Positions 21,947 through 32,944 are shown, counted from the first letter of the stretch. The stretch is DNA of 64,000 bases from Argyresthia goedartella (GCA_949825045.1 OX463822.1:30754703-30818702), one strand, 5' to 3'. The notes: generated by a model from the sequence alone, not told the origin. Made by a program: numbers and translations.

Positions 21947-22320
21947 GTGGCGCAAAGGCTGGGAGCCCACCACCTTCTGCGCCACCCTGCCCGTCGCTCT
22001 GGGAGGCGAACAGGGAGGCGAACAGTCGGATGTCGCCCCCATTCCTAGAGCGCCCCAGGTTGGATCCGCTCTCCCCCATCCATCCACGGTGGCCACCGGG
22101 CACACCGTACACCGTCCGGTATGGTCGGATACCGGGACAGCGAGGGGCCTATTATGCGGGTTGGGACCCCTTGATGTACATACGGTCTGATATGCCACCG
22201 GCATATCAGCAACCGAGTTACTCCACGGCCGACGGAGGTCTCAGCGGGTTCGGATCCCGCGGAGGTTCCCGCTAGGGACACGCCGCCCACTTACAGGGTG
22301 CCGCCACTCCACAGACGGTC

Positions 22321-23216
22321 ATGCTCCCCACCGCCTCTATGATAGCGTGGAGTTCGGACGGCAAATCTTGTGTGGCACGAGCACTATTGGACTCGGGGGC
22401 CCAGGGGTGCTTAGTCTCGTGCAACCTTTTAAGACGGTTGGGCATTTCGGTAAGGGAGTATCCACATTCCATTCGGGGAATTGGGAACACGGAAGTCGGT
22501 TCCGTTAAGGGAGTATGTCGGATTACTCTCTCGTCACGGGTGGATTCATCGGTGAATCTGACGGTCACGGCTTTAATCATGCCTAATGTGATGGGCTCAC
22601 ACCCTCACGTACGGTTGTCGCCCTCGGTGCGACAGTTGGTCGCTGGGTTGTCACTGGCTGACCCGGAGTTCGATATTCCGGGCCCAGTAGACATTTTATT
22701 GGGTGTCGATGCCTTGGGATACCTGTTAGTGCCAGGTGTCCACGTGTTGCAGGCGACTGGTCTGGTTTCGGTCAACACCAGACTGGGCCATGCGGTAATG
22801 GGTCCGGTCATGCCGGCTGCCCCACGCCTAGCGACTCGTAGTCCCTTATTCGGTTCTGTACTCTCGGAGGTGATACAGAAGTTTTGGGAGGTGGAGGAAC
22901 CACCTACGGTCCGCCGGTTGGACCCGGTTGAAGAAGAGTGTGAACAGTTTTATCGGAACAATACTGGTCGCCTTCGGTCAGGTCGATTTCTCACACGTCT
23001 TCCATTCTGGAGTGATTGCCCACCGCTGGGCAGTTCACACCATGCAGCCGAGACGCGGCTTCTGTCGATGGAACGACGCATGAAGCGTGACGGGATTTTC
23101 CGGCAGGAGTACGTCGACTTCATGCGGGAATACGAGTCGCTCGGCCACATGTCGGTTTCGGGTATCGACTGGAAGCGTGAAGACCACTGCTTCCTGCCCC
23201 ATCACGCGGTCTTGTG
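22321..23216 (+). pseudogene. BEL/Pao protease and pre-RT segment, truncated
   Basis: An open frame starting at ATG 22321 carries the aspartic protease motif ALLDSGAQGCLVS (about 22378-22416). The segment that normally precedes reverse transcriptase follows, ending FLPHHAVL at about 23212. Directly after that, reverse transcriptase should start, but the sequence jumps to integrase-leading protein (ARLNPFIDPQGLLRVGG). This marks an internal deletion, probably about 2 kb judged from intact family members. The first ATG may be internal to a larger original polyprotein. Confidence 0.85.
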
Positions 23217-24453
23217 GCTCGGCTCAACCCGTTTATTGACCCTCAAGGATTGCTGAGGGTAGGAGGTCGGCTGCGGAATGCCAACCTGCCTTATGCGGCT
23301 CGCCACCCGTTGTTACTCCCTAGGAAAGGGAAGTTGGTCGAACTGTTGATACAGGATCGACACATTCGGAATGGGCATATCGGATGCCACGCCTTGATGG
23401 CGTTTCTCCAGCGCGAGTTCTGGATTCTATCGGGAAGACGCTTAGTGCGTAGCGTCGTATTTCGGTGCCTGCCTTGTTATCGGGCCAAGGCGGCTACGAT
23501 GCAGCCCCAGATGGGCGATTTGCCCTCGGATAGGGTTAACGAAATCCGGCCCTTTGCGGGTGTCGGAACGGATTTCGCGGGACCATTCATGGTCAAGTCT
23601 TCACAGCTACGGAACGCCAGATTTGTGAAGGCATACCTGTGCGTCTTCGTGTGCTTGGCCACGAAGGCAGTCCACTTGGAGGTGGTCAGTGACCTCACTA
23701 CAGAGGCATTTATCGCATGTCTAGATCGGTTCGTCTCACGAAGGGGCCTCCCGACATTAATCCGTTCGGACAACGGCACAAATTTTGTCGGAGCCAGGCG
23801 ATATCTGCAGGAGGTCACTCAATTCCTGAACGGTAACCAGGACGCCATCGGTACGGCTTGCTCCCGACGACGGATTGAATGGGTTTTCAGTCCGCCGGGA
23901 TGTCCTCATTGGGGAGGAATTTTTGAGGCTGCGGTTAAATCTGCTAAGTCGCACCTGACGAGGATCATCGGTGAGACCTCTCTACGCTTTGAAGAGCTTG
24001 CGACGCTGTTCTGTAAAATTGAAATGACACTGAACTCGCGTCCGTTGTGCCCGCTCAGTTCGGATCCAAATGATTTGGAAGCGTTGACGCCGGGTCACTT
24101 CCTGATAGGTCAGCCCCTTAACGTCCTGCCAGAATACCCATTCGGTGATGTTAAGTTAAGTCGGTTAACTAGGTGGCAGATGTTGCAGCAGATGGCTCAA
24201 GATTTTTGGAAACGGTGGTCCCTTGAGTACTTGCATATCTTGCAGCAGCGCCTTAGCTGCGACGAGCCCCCCTCAAGTCGGTGATTTGGTGCTGATTAAG
24301 GATGCGAACCTGCCATCGTTGAGATGGAGACGAGGACGGATCGTCAAATTGTACACGGGTCGGGATGGCACGCCTCGATCAGCAGAAGTCAAGGTGGGGG
24401 ACTCGGTCCTCAAGAGAGCGGTCGCAACACTTTCTCGCCTTCCTATTGATTAG
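23214..24453 (+). pseudogene. BEL/Pao integrase, frameshifted at C-terminus
   Basis: The frame opens without an ATG (GTG at the deletion junction). It has an HHCC zinc finger (HIRNGHIGCH ... CLPCYR), then catalytic Asp at 23571 (GTDFAGPF), Asp at 23769 (RSDNGTNF) and Glu at 23925 (GGIFEAAVKSAK). The D-E gap is 51 residues, longer than the retroviral 35. All three catalytic residues are kept. Near 24255 the frame shifts: the C-terminal domain (VGDLVLIKDANLPSLRWRRG) continues in the next frame to the stop at 24453. In an intact element integrase inserts the cDNA into host DNA. Confidence 0.9.
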
Positions 24454-24484
24454 GGACAGGTTCGGGCCTGTCCGGGCGGGTGAC

Positions 24485-25040
24485 TGTTTAATATTTATGC
24501 TTCGGAACGCACCTTTTTTCGTTGCGCGACTCGGACCGCGAGTGATCGGAACGGAACTAGCAGCTGTCACTTGTATAGAAACGTGATGACGAGTTAGAGG
24601 TTACTTTTTTGCACATGGCATTCGGGCCTTGGCTGTAATTTTATTAGTAATAATTGTCTAACACAGGTGTCGGGCCTGGTCGGAGTGTTAATTTGTAATA
24701 ATCATCACGGAACAATCGTCCAATCGTCGGGAAATAAGTATATTCACGTCATCGGAGTGAGTGCTTCGTGTTGTGAAGGGACGAAGTGATTCGGGGATCA
24801 ATTCGTCGCATTCGGACAGCGACCCTTCGTGTCGGCAAGCAACACGACGGCGACAGCATCGGGCTACGACGAGAGTAAGATTCGACTCCTCTCCCCCCAC
24901 CCTTGTGCTCCTCATCCCGTGTTCCTGCCTCGAATTGAGCTTTCGAATTCCGGTCCACGGCGTCAAAGGTCAGTACTCCTGGTGAAAACCAACCCTACCA
25001 AGATTCCGCGCCCTGTCGGTTGGGGCGTGGAATTTAATCA
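24485..25040 (+). repeat. BEL/Pao 3' LTR
   Basis: Same length as the 5' LTR with 7 substitutions and no indels. The preceding GTCCGGGCGGGTGAC is only a weak polypurine tract. Confidence 0.92.
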
Positions 25041-25249
25041 TTGGATGTTCAAGCTAACACGAAGGATAAAGGGGGCTTCGCTTCGCTCACCCCCTTTACT
25101 CTTCACCTAAGCTACCGCAGCATTTTGCCCTGATATTTGCTGTGCAATTCAGTATTTTTGATGTGCAGTTTAATATTTCCCATAATTTAATGCCAAAAAT
25201 CAAACTCAAACTGCCAGTTGACAGTATTGCGCGAAAAAGGACCTACAAC

Positions 25250-25374
25250 GGAAGTGACGTGTTCTGTTGTTAATAAGGGACAGCTATGCGTCAATCTCCT
25301 TCTCCTTTTATCGCATAGAAAAGGAAAAGGCTGACGCTCTGTCCCTTACTGACAACAACTTTGATGTCACTTCC
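25250..25374. repeat. Imperfect foldback element
   Basis: GGAAGTGAC, TGTTGTTA, TAAGGGACAG and CTCCTTTT on the left each find inverted partners on the right in the same order (ending ...GTCACTTCC). No coding potential. Confidence 0.7.
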
Positions 25375-25384
25375 TCTGACAGGG

Positions 25385-25560
25385 TGTTTTAAAAAAAATT
25401 ACTTTGTACTCGTACTTTTGGTTGAAAATCAATTCTAAATAAAATAAAAACTTACAAAAAGGCCCCTTGCCTTTTATAGTTTTAGGTCTCAAAATATTAC
25501 TAAATGTGATAAATATCTTGACCGGAAGCTTCTCCAATATGAGGGCCAATTCTGGCGTCA
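25385..25560 (+). repeat. Interspersed repeat, second copy of 10590
   Basis: Shares TTTTAGGTCTCAAAATATTA and neighbouring sequence with 10590-10740. Both copies directly follow a foldback structure. Confidence 0.6.
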
Positions 25561-25761
25561 TTATCCAAAGTCTAAACAGTTAAATAGTAAGTACATCTGC
25601 CAGCCATCAGATTGCAGAATGACACTATTCTACATCACATTGTTCACGCTCCATCGGGTTTATTTCCATAAAATGGTTTTGTATCGTTGTTCGGACAAGC
25701 AGATAGGATCGATCGCCATAATAGGTCGTTTATTAAACTGCTATAAACGACAAAACATTGT

Positions 25762-25915
25762 TGATAACATAGCATAGCGTCATGCCTTTTCCCATACGGG
25801 GTGGCACAGGCACAATTGTGCCCACTTTGAGCCAGGTATCCAATACTCCATTTTGCGTGACAGGGAGCTATCCCATCGCCGTCGCAGCTATGGAGTAATG
25901 AACATTGTTGGTTCA
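25762..25915 (+). repeat. Interspersed repeat, family P
   Basis: CCTTTTCCCATACGGGGTGG, CACAATTGTGCCCACTTT and CATTTTGCGTGACAGGGAGC are all present. Minus-strand open frame 25644-25916 is an accident of this repeat. Confidence 0.7.
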
Positions 25916-25919
25916 TTTT

Positions 25920-26470
25920 TTTTTTTGCTTTTAGGTCCGTTTTGTGTTGAAGCTTCGATAACCGAACCTATCGAACTTGAAATATCAAGCTTTTAATATA
26001 AGTTTTAACCTCTTTTGAAGCGACTCTTGTGAAGGTGGGTATGTAGACCGATGGTAGACGACTTGCTTAGAGAATTTTGACAGGCCGGCATCTCTAATCA
26101 TGGATGATTTCCACAACAATATATTTTACTAAATCAATCCCCACATTTCCTTAAAAATAAATATACACCGAAACGATGCCCCGAACCCTCGTCTTCCAAA
26201 ACAGCTATGAAAATAGATCGATGTCACAGATAAGATAATAAACTATTTCTGTCTTATAGTGATGAGATGGGGAGGCTCGTAAATAAGCTTCTTGAGACTG
26301 TTTGAAAGGGCACACTTGGTCGTAACGAAGGGTAATGTTAATATAATGAGAGATAATTTTAGGAGTAAGATAAATTAAAAAAATGTATGTAAAATTGCAG
26401 ATGAATCTCACCCAGTCACCCAGCTTATCAGGACTTGTTGTAAAGGCTATAAATGTAGAAAATACAGAAG
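25920..26470. other. Unannotated stretch
   Basis: No recognised gene or repeat. Confidence 0.4.
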
Positions 26471-26472
26471 TT

Positions 26473-26690
26473 AGTAGATACAGTTCATAAAATCTTAGAA
26501 GTGATATGACAGATAAACTAAAATTTCATAAAATCCACTTTTTAACCACTAGGGAAAACCAAAACAATAGGATTGAATCAAATTTGAAAAAGAATGTCCA
26601 AATCTATCCAAATTTGCTACATCCAATTCACGAATGTTCGAAGAGTGTAGCGATTCATTTGAATAATCGATGTTTATAAGCAATATTCCC
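26473..26690 (-). repeat. Interspersed repeat, family Q
   Basis: Inverse of 30225-30470 and 47560-47800. It shares TTCATAAAATCCACTTTTTA and CCAAATCTATCCAAATTTGC. Function unknown. Confidence 0.7.
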
Positions 26691-27002
26691 TCTCTAACAG
26701 ACAACGCCCGGTTTCTGAAAGGAAAATTAGCTGTGACAACTTGTCAAACGCTTGTTAAACGCATTTCAGCCAATCACATGCCGCTATTTTGAATTAATGA
26801 TCGATTAATCGCTCGTTACATTTGACAAATCTTTCGGAAACTGGGGGTAAGACTGACACCCGTCAAGCACCACGTTATATTTTTCATACTGTAGTAGTGC
26901 TCACCCTTTTAGGAAAGCCAAATTCAGGATATCCTCTTAGATATTGGGTCACCTGCACTTGCCTTAATTTGAAGTGTTGTTAATAAAATCAAAAAACCTG
27001 GT

Positions 27003-27180
27003 TCTTGTTGATTTTTTCGCCTTTTTACATACGGGGAGGCAGAGGCACAATTGTGCCCTCGTTTAGCCAGTTACTCAACACATCCAATATGCGTGACAAG
27101 GGGCTAGTCCACCGCCTCAGCTATGGAGAATACAGGGTTGCTCACGATGTTTTCCATCATCGTTAGAACATCCGTATAGT
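27003..27180 (+). repeat. Interspersed repeat, family P
   Basis: Carries ACATACGGGGAGGCAGAGGC and TGCGTGACAAGGGGCTAG, then CTCACGATGTTTTCC as in the 16440 copy. Confidence 0.65.
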
Positions 27181-27282
27181 GTACTTGAGATATATTACTT
27201 ATCTCATTTGTACATTGTCAGCACCGGATGCAAACCAGCATCTCCTGCCGGCCCCAGTTGGCGACACCAGTTGTATATACAC

Positions 27283-27352
27283 CTACCGCATTCGGTTTAA
27301 CCTGTAATATAGGTACCTTTACCTATATTACAGGTTAAACCGAATGCGGTAG
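27283..27352. repeat. Perfect 33-bp palindrome arms
   Basis: CTACCGCATTCGGTTTAACC at the left edge is the exact inverse of the right edge, with the loop CCTT. Weaker outer pairing (GCGACACCAGTTG / CAACTGATGTCGC) extends to about 27261-27378. The right outer arm runs into SINE sequence. Confidence 0.9.
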
Positions 27353-27367
27353 AGATATATCCATCCA

Positions 27368-27475
27368 ACTGATGTCGCTATTTATGGTTCCCATGACTCG
27401 TTGAATTCTAGTGTAGGTCCAGAAGCAATGTATGTGCCTGTGTATAAACTTTTATGTTTAAAAATATGCTGATGA
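27368..27475 (+). mobile_element. SINE family S2, 3' part
   Basis: GATGTCGCTATTTATGGTTC and AGAAGCAATGTATGTGCCTG match the distal body of 63777-63990. The tRNA head is missing and replaced by the palindrome. Confidence 0.7.
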
Positions 27476-27479
27476 ACAA

Positions 27480-28555
27480 TATACACAGCACACACTCTAA
27501 GCCTAGCTATTAACTTAACTTAACTTAATCTAAAACAATTAATCGGGAGGCGGGAGGCAAACAAAAATAAAGTTGCCCAAGACGGCTCCTACCTAAACCG
27601 ATTAGTTGAAAGAAACCAGATGACGCCTAACAAAACAAGGGGGCTAAGAGATTGTACTAATTGGTTCCGTAGTAGACTTTTTAGATAACGATAAGTATTG
27701 AGGAATGCGGGATATGGTTTATGTCTATATTTGGGGTTGTATAAAGATCATGGAGCACAAAAATGAAATGTTGTCGAAATGGGAAATTGTCGGAGTAGGT
27801 TTGTATCGATACGGAAGCTAATTTTGATATAAAAACCCCTATGATTAAATTTTTAAATAATGACGGCTATGCAATGCATTTACAATGAGATCACACGCAA
27901 CCTGATTTCATTTATGTCCCCTGTATAAATAAAAGTTAAACTGACGTTAATACAAGCGCAAACTATTGCTCAAATAAAATGTCGCCATTATAAAAGACAA
28001 GTAGGTTGTAGTGTTATGTTACTTACATGCTATTTTCCAGTCTGTTCAGCTGGATACTTGCTGAGCTGTACAGCTTGATATTTGGTATCACCTTTATTTT
28101 CATAGGACCCTGTAACGTTTTAAACCATAAGAACACAATAACAAATCATTTTCACTTCGTATTTTCACACTATCAGCACTTCTAAATCGATAGCGAAGGG
28201 GTTTACCTTTGGTGACCTTGTATTTGGCTTTCTCCGAAACTCTGCAATCTAGGGCTTCGTGCGCGCTGGTGCGCTACCCTTTTATCTATCGCTGTTATGT
28301 AATTTTGGCTATGTGAACTTGTTGATTTTTCTATTACGAGCCTGAAACCAAAATCTGACATTTACTTTGTTGTTGTTTATCTGGTTGTCATGGCAATGTC
28401 CATTCAAACTCGTTAGCGGTCTGATATGTTTGCTTCAATACTTTTACAAAAATACTTTTTCTCTCTTGGCCACTCACAAAAATTGCTTTTAATTTAAATA
28501 ATTTTTAGAACTCTCCAAAAAGGGTATAAGAGCGGAACATTTCTGAAATTCTGGG
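27480..28555. other. Unannotated stretch
   Basis: No gene recognised. Confidence 0.4.
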
Positions 28556-29136
28556 TCTCACTTCAGCTTTCAAGCAAGAAGCATCACCTAAAGGCCTTAT
28601 CCCGGGGCCGCACTGCCCCGGGATCCTGCGAGCCTCTACTACTACGCCTCCTGTCTTGGCGAGCCTCTACCCTGACCGGCGCTTCGTGGGTCTCCACTTC
28701 ACCTGCCCGTTCTCTGCTTCACCTGCCCGTCGGTGACTTCAGGCCGACACGTTGCGGGCCTCTACCCTGGCCGGCGCTTCGCTACCAGGGCCACTACTTC
28801 TGCTGCCCGTCGGTGTCTCCAGGGCACTGATGACCGATTGGCCGCCGGCCACGCTCTCCAACTGCAACTCCTACGTCGCCCACCAGTGCTTCCACTGACC
28901 GGTTCGCCAGACCGGTTCCACTGCTCCTTCTGCTCCTACTCTCCGTGTCCTCCGCTTCCTTTTTTTTTATCTGATATCTGTATTTTTTAAAAAACCTGTC
29001 TCACCTCATTCATCCTCATCTTCCTTTCATTTTTTATAAAAAAGTCACTGTAAATAAGCATAATAAACTATCATCTCTAAATTTTATCCTGGTTGTTGTT
29101 TCTTGTTAGGTTCTGTTTAGGTTCTTGTCGCTACAC
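28556..29136 (+). other. GC- and pyrimidine-rich block, LTR-like
   Basis: Composition changes sharply from the AT-rich surroundings. Short units recur: GCGAGCCTCTAC, CTACCCTGACCGGCGCTTCG with CTACCCTGGCCGGCGCTTCG, and CACCTGCCCGT. An 85-codon frame (28733-28990) is open but has no recognised domain. The block could be part of an LTR or an untranslated leader, but no matching second LTR or target duplication was found. Confidence 0.4.
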
Positions 29137-29277
29137 GACAAGGTATATAAAATAATGTAAAACAAAGATGACAGCTCCCCGATTCCGCAGGCAACACAAA
29201 AAAAGATCTATGAAAAATCTCATTTATTGTTAAGATTAAATTGTTTATCGCTTTCCTCCTACTCTAGGCGCGGCCTT

Positions 29278-29647
29278 TTAGCTCACTTTAGCCGCATTAG
29301 CCTTGGGCGCCACCTTCTTAGCGGCTTTAGTGGACTTCTTCTGCTGCTTAGCAGCCCTGATGGCTTGGTCTTGCTGTACCTTCCACACCTTGAAATTTAT
29401 GTTCCTCTTGTTTATGATATCACTAAGGGAGCCGCCGATGATGGCTCGCTGGTGTTTCTGGGTCCTGCGCGTGCGCCGCTTAGCCTTCTCCTCTTCCTGA
29501 CCCTTCTTGAATTTCCGCCTTTTTTCCTCATGAGGTGGGCGACTTCACATTTGGTGTTTAGGAACGTGTAGGTGCCGTCCACCTTGACCAGTGTCTTTCC
29601 ATGACATGTTATTTGAAGCTTCTGTATGCCCAAAGACCGATCTTCAT
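29278..29647 (-). pseudogene. RpL24: Ribosomal protein L24 pseudogene (eL24)
   Basis: Read on the minus strand from ATG at 29647 this follows eukaryotic RpL24: MKIGLWAYRSFK, then HGKTLVKVDG and [14 protein letters not shown], then [30 protein letters not shown] and [11 protein letters not shown] to a stop at 29278. Damage includes a frameshift and stop after residue 12, a deletion of roughly a dozen codons after AHLMR with a shift of frame, and several substitutions of conserved residues (C to W in GLCAY). The segments join without introns, so a processed retrocopy is likely. An AATAAA motif lies about 30 bp past the stop, but no clear poly(A) tail remains. The parent gene makes a 60S ribosomal protein. 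Confidence 0.9.
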
Positions 29648-29779
29648 TTTGACGATTTGAAATCCCAAAAGAGATTGTACTAAGTGAAAGTAATCCATTG
29701 TTACTTTTGACGCCGTGGTTTTTTTTAACTGTCACTTCATACATTGTTTGTTTACTTCTACTTGTCCCAACTTTAGACG

Positions 29780-30220
29780 TCATACTGGCTCTATCATTTC
29801 CCGAGCAAGAGACAACAACACAGCATGACTTTGAGAGTCCACCTTATATTTAATTGTCGGTTGTGCATCCTGCCCATAGAACTCTGTAAGTACAATGCCA
29901 TAATTGCAATGAGCTGGGCGGAGATATATTGATAGACCTCTAAATTAATTATTGATGTTAACAAAAGATTGCCAAAAGCTATTAAATTAATAATTGCTAG
30001 ACATTGTTGGAAGATGTTTACTTACACGCCTACAGTTGACAACGTTATTTTAGGTCAAGGCTTCAAATGCTTGGATTTGGAAAAACGGTGTCTTTGCCAC
30101 TTTTACAAAATAGATAAATTAACTGTGGGTGATTAATTAAACTAACGATGTTATTTAAAGGAAGGTCTTTCTTTATACAGCGATGCCTTAATAGGCCTAT
30201 GCTACCTACATACTACTTAA
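29780..30220. other. Unannotated stretch
   Basis: Nothing supported. Confidence 0.4.
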
Positions 30221-30224
30221 TAAC

Positions 30225-30470
30225 TTATTACAGTATGAAAAAGATAACATACATTATTGATGTTGCTTAAAAACATCGATTAATCAAATTAATCGATACA
30301 CTCTTCAAACATTGGTGAATTGGACGCAGCAAATTTGGATAGATTTTGACTTCTTTTTTTCAATTTCAATTCTTTCCGATTGTTTTGGTAACATCCCTAG
30401 TGTTTAAAAAGTGGATTTTATGAAGTTTGTTATCTGTCATATCACTTCTAAGATTTTACGAACTGTAATA
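30225..30470 (+). repeat. Interspersed repeat, family Q
   Basis: AAACATCGATTAATCAAATT, GCAGCAAATTTGGATAGAT and GTTTTGGTAACATCCCTAG are shared with 47560-47800 and inversely with 26473-26690. Confidence 0.75.
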
Positions 30471-30479
30471 ATTATGACT

Positions 30480-31270
30480 TTATGGATTAAGTCAATATGT
30501 TTCGGGAAAAGAAAAACGAATGAAATAAGTTGCAGTTTCTCATCATCTCTTTGTTACACCTGTAGGTAAAGATGTCTGAACAATACAAATATTGCCAACA
30601 GCATTTTCCCATACCAATATGATTATAAATGGCGTTTGATATGATAAGCGAAAAGAATAGAAGATAAGATTATATGCCGAATTATTTCGCTATACATATT
30701 TTTGCAGCATACACGAGCGATCATGTTCGGTGAATGGCATGTCAATATAGCGACTGGTTCAACTGTGCGGTCTCTAACAAGGACCACTATTTCGAATCCT
30801 CTTTTTAATTGGTGAGTCGACACTAGTCTCTGAATAACTTTGACAACTCCAAAGTGTATATTAGACTTGCCTTCGTAGTAGTAGGCCTAGGAGGCTGACA
30901 TAACTTTAAGCACGGCAATGATTAGGTGGAATTGGAGTCCTATCCTATGAAATTAAGGCTTCTAAAATTATTGTAAAAATAATAATAATAATAATACTAA
31001 TGCTTTATTTCATAAAATTATACAATACTTGTTATAGTTATTACATAATAATTATAACAATGGGTGAGACACTACTCCCTAAAAAAGGGTGAAACCTGTG
31101 TTTTAGGATGAGTAGGGCGCTCTTCAAAAATCTTTATTTGATTTTTCAATTTTCACCTCAGTGTCAGTTTCATTCAAGTGTTTTCACCGTAAAACCAATT
31201 TGACTTCATCATCAAACCAAATTGACTTATCACTCCAGCAGCTCCGATCTGACTATAGCATTTGGTATGC
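30480..31270. other. Unannotated stretch with (AAT)n
   Basis: A short (AAT)n run lies at about 30979-30995. Otherwise nothing recognised. Confidence 0.4.
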
Positions 31271-31276
31271 TCTAAC

Positions 31277-31590
31277 GTAACCATATCGTAGAATTGACCA
31301 TATCATGAAATGGCCAACCAAGTTGAATTAAAACTTTCATTGAACGAAGAAATATTTTAGGGAAAACACTGCGGTAGCTTAGGTAAAGACTAAAAGGGGC
31401 GAGCACAACGAAGCCCCCGAATAGTCTTCGTGTTATTTTGACATGTATATCACAAAAAACATTAGGTAGTACTGAATAAAAATGCTTTTAAAAAGACACA
31501 TTTCATCAAATTCAACCCTTTCTGACCATTTCATGAAATGGCCGGCCAGATCATGCAATGGATGGAATGATCAATTCTATGACCACGACA
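31277..31590 (+). mobile_element. Core-hairpin element, type C ends
   Basis: The centre (CACTGCGGTAGCTTAGGTAA, then GAGCACAACGAAGCCCCC and GTCTTCGTGTTATTTTGACA) is a diverged copy of the shared core. The ends are different from types A and B: GTAGAATTGACCATATCATG on the left and, inverted on the right, a TCATAGAATTGATCAT stretch. Two more copies of CATGAAATGGCC occur inside the arms. Confidence 0.65.
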
Positions 31591-31667
31591 TTTACATTAG
31601 TCATATTCTAAAGTCAAATTTCTTTATGACTGTAGATACTTACATATACTTAGCCAAAGTATTTTTT

Positions 31668-31755
31668 GTCTCTTCTCTACATTGGACCACTGTGGGAGAA
31701 GGAGGGCGTAGAAACTCCCACAGATTGATTTTTAGATCTCTTTTAAAAATGGGTT
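31668..31755 (+). repeat. Interspersed repeat, LINE 3'-UTR-like
   Basis: Near-identical to 4118-4222 (GTGGGAGAAGGAGGGCGTAG). Confidence 0.6.
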
Positions 31756-31759
31756 GTGC

Positions 31760-32940
31760 TTAACTAATACAAATATTACAATATTATTAAATATGATTAA
31801 TAAGCAGGAATAAATTATTACAAAATTATTAACAGTGGACCAACATGCTCGTTCGTAAGGAGCTAGCCATATTGCTATTTCCCACGTGGTTGACAGATCC
31901 ACTGTTATATATCAGCACAGATCTCTAATATATACTCAGTATAGCCATGGGTAAGTTTTGTTTTAAGCATGAAATAAACCAGCAGACGCAGTACCCCTAA
32001 GTACTGTTCACGGATTAGCAACAAGTCAATTAACACCCTTAGTACAAGTGGCATAAAGTCGGTAGTTAAAACAGATTTCATGTCCGTGATAGTACCTGTT
32101 TTAGTTATAGTCATTACTTAGAGTATGAAATTAACATGTTTAACGGCTTCAAGTAGCCTTTTGAGAGGCAATTCTGATGGCATTTAAGAGCACTTATAGT
32201 GGATTTGGAGTAAGTGCGTTGTCATTCGGTGAGATTGCGGCTTGAGAAACTGCTCTAATGGATTTAGGATTCTAATCTCGAGTGGCGATGGGCTTATCCC
32301 CTTTCACGTAGAGACGGCTTAAACTTAGTGTTTACGTACAATACGATTACTTCAACTTTACCGCTCATTACTGGAAAGTTCACATTTGGCACAGACATTT
32401 TATTGTAAGTAGTTAAAAATAATGCACATGGAGAAAAATTTAAAGTAAATCTAATATGATCAACTAAACGAATGAGTTGAACTGATTCTGTTTTGATTTT
32501 GAGCAAGGAAATTTCCTTTTCAAGTGGTGATCCATGGCGGAATCTAGCACAGGAAAAGGAATATCCATTAACTCTACCAGTGCTTCGGAAATACGCCCGT
32601 CAGAGAAGATAGCACCAAGAAACTCTACGGGGATGTACGTTTTTAATTTTCGTAAAAAATATGCCTAAAAATAAATCTAAAAGCAGTTATTGGGTTTACG
32701 ATTTAAAAAAAAAACAACATGCCGAGAAGTGTCGAGTGGTAAAGTTAAAATAATCACTGCGCTTCTGCCTACTCAGTCAGGAAAATAAGGGTGACACTGA
32801 ATGTTCAAGTGAAATGATAGAACTGGAAACATCTGAAAACAAAGTGTCCTGAGATAGATGGACACCTCGAGCCATGATGTTTCTGAATGAATAAAGAAAA
32901 GAAGCCGGGGGCACGGCAGTACCCCCGCCAAGTCGAGCGA
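31760..32940. other. Unannotated stretch
   Basis: Several frames of 60-70 codons but none with recognisable content. Confidence 0.4.
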
Positions 32941-32944
32941 ATAA

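Larger units (their letters stand above)
19223..25045 (+). mobile_element. BEL/Pao LTR retrotransposon, internally deleted
   Basis: Two 556-bp LTRs (19228-19783 and 24485-25040) are flanked by the 5-bp target duplication TTGGA (19223-19227 and 25041-25045). Interior order is gag, protease, integrase. The integrase motifs and the protein around its zinc finger fit the BEL/Pao group. Reverse transcriptase and RNase H are absent, and gag and integrase carry stops and frameshifts. It therefore cannot move by itself. Confidence 0.92.
19101..25180 (-). mobile_element. Core-hairpin element, type A, split by BEL/Pao insertion
   Basis: The left piece 19101-19222 carries the end GCACATCAAAAATACTGATC and the TTTAAGTATTTTTTGT arm. 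The right piece 25046-25180 carries TGTTCAAGCTAACACGAAGG, the core hairpin, and the inverted end AGTATTTTTGATGTGCAG. Leaving out the retrotransposon and one TTGGA copy, the two pieces line up with one type A element on the minus strand. The element was therefore already in place when the retrotransposon inserted. Confidence 0.85.

Noticed and set aside
21134..22290. Several long minus-strand frames across the BEL/Pao gag and protease region
   Set aside because: Shadows of GC-rich coding sequence on the plus strand; no recognisable protein.
29227..29571. 114-codon plus-strand frame
   Set aside because: Antisense shadow of the RpL24 pseudogene.
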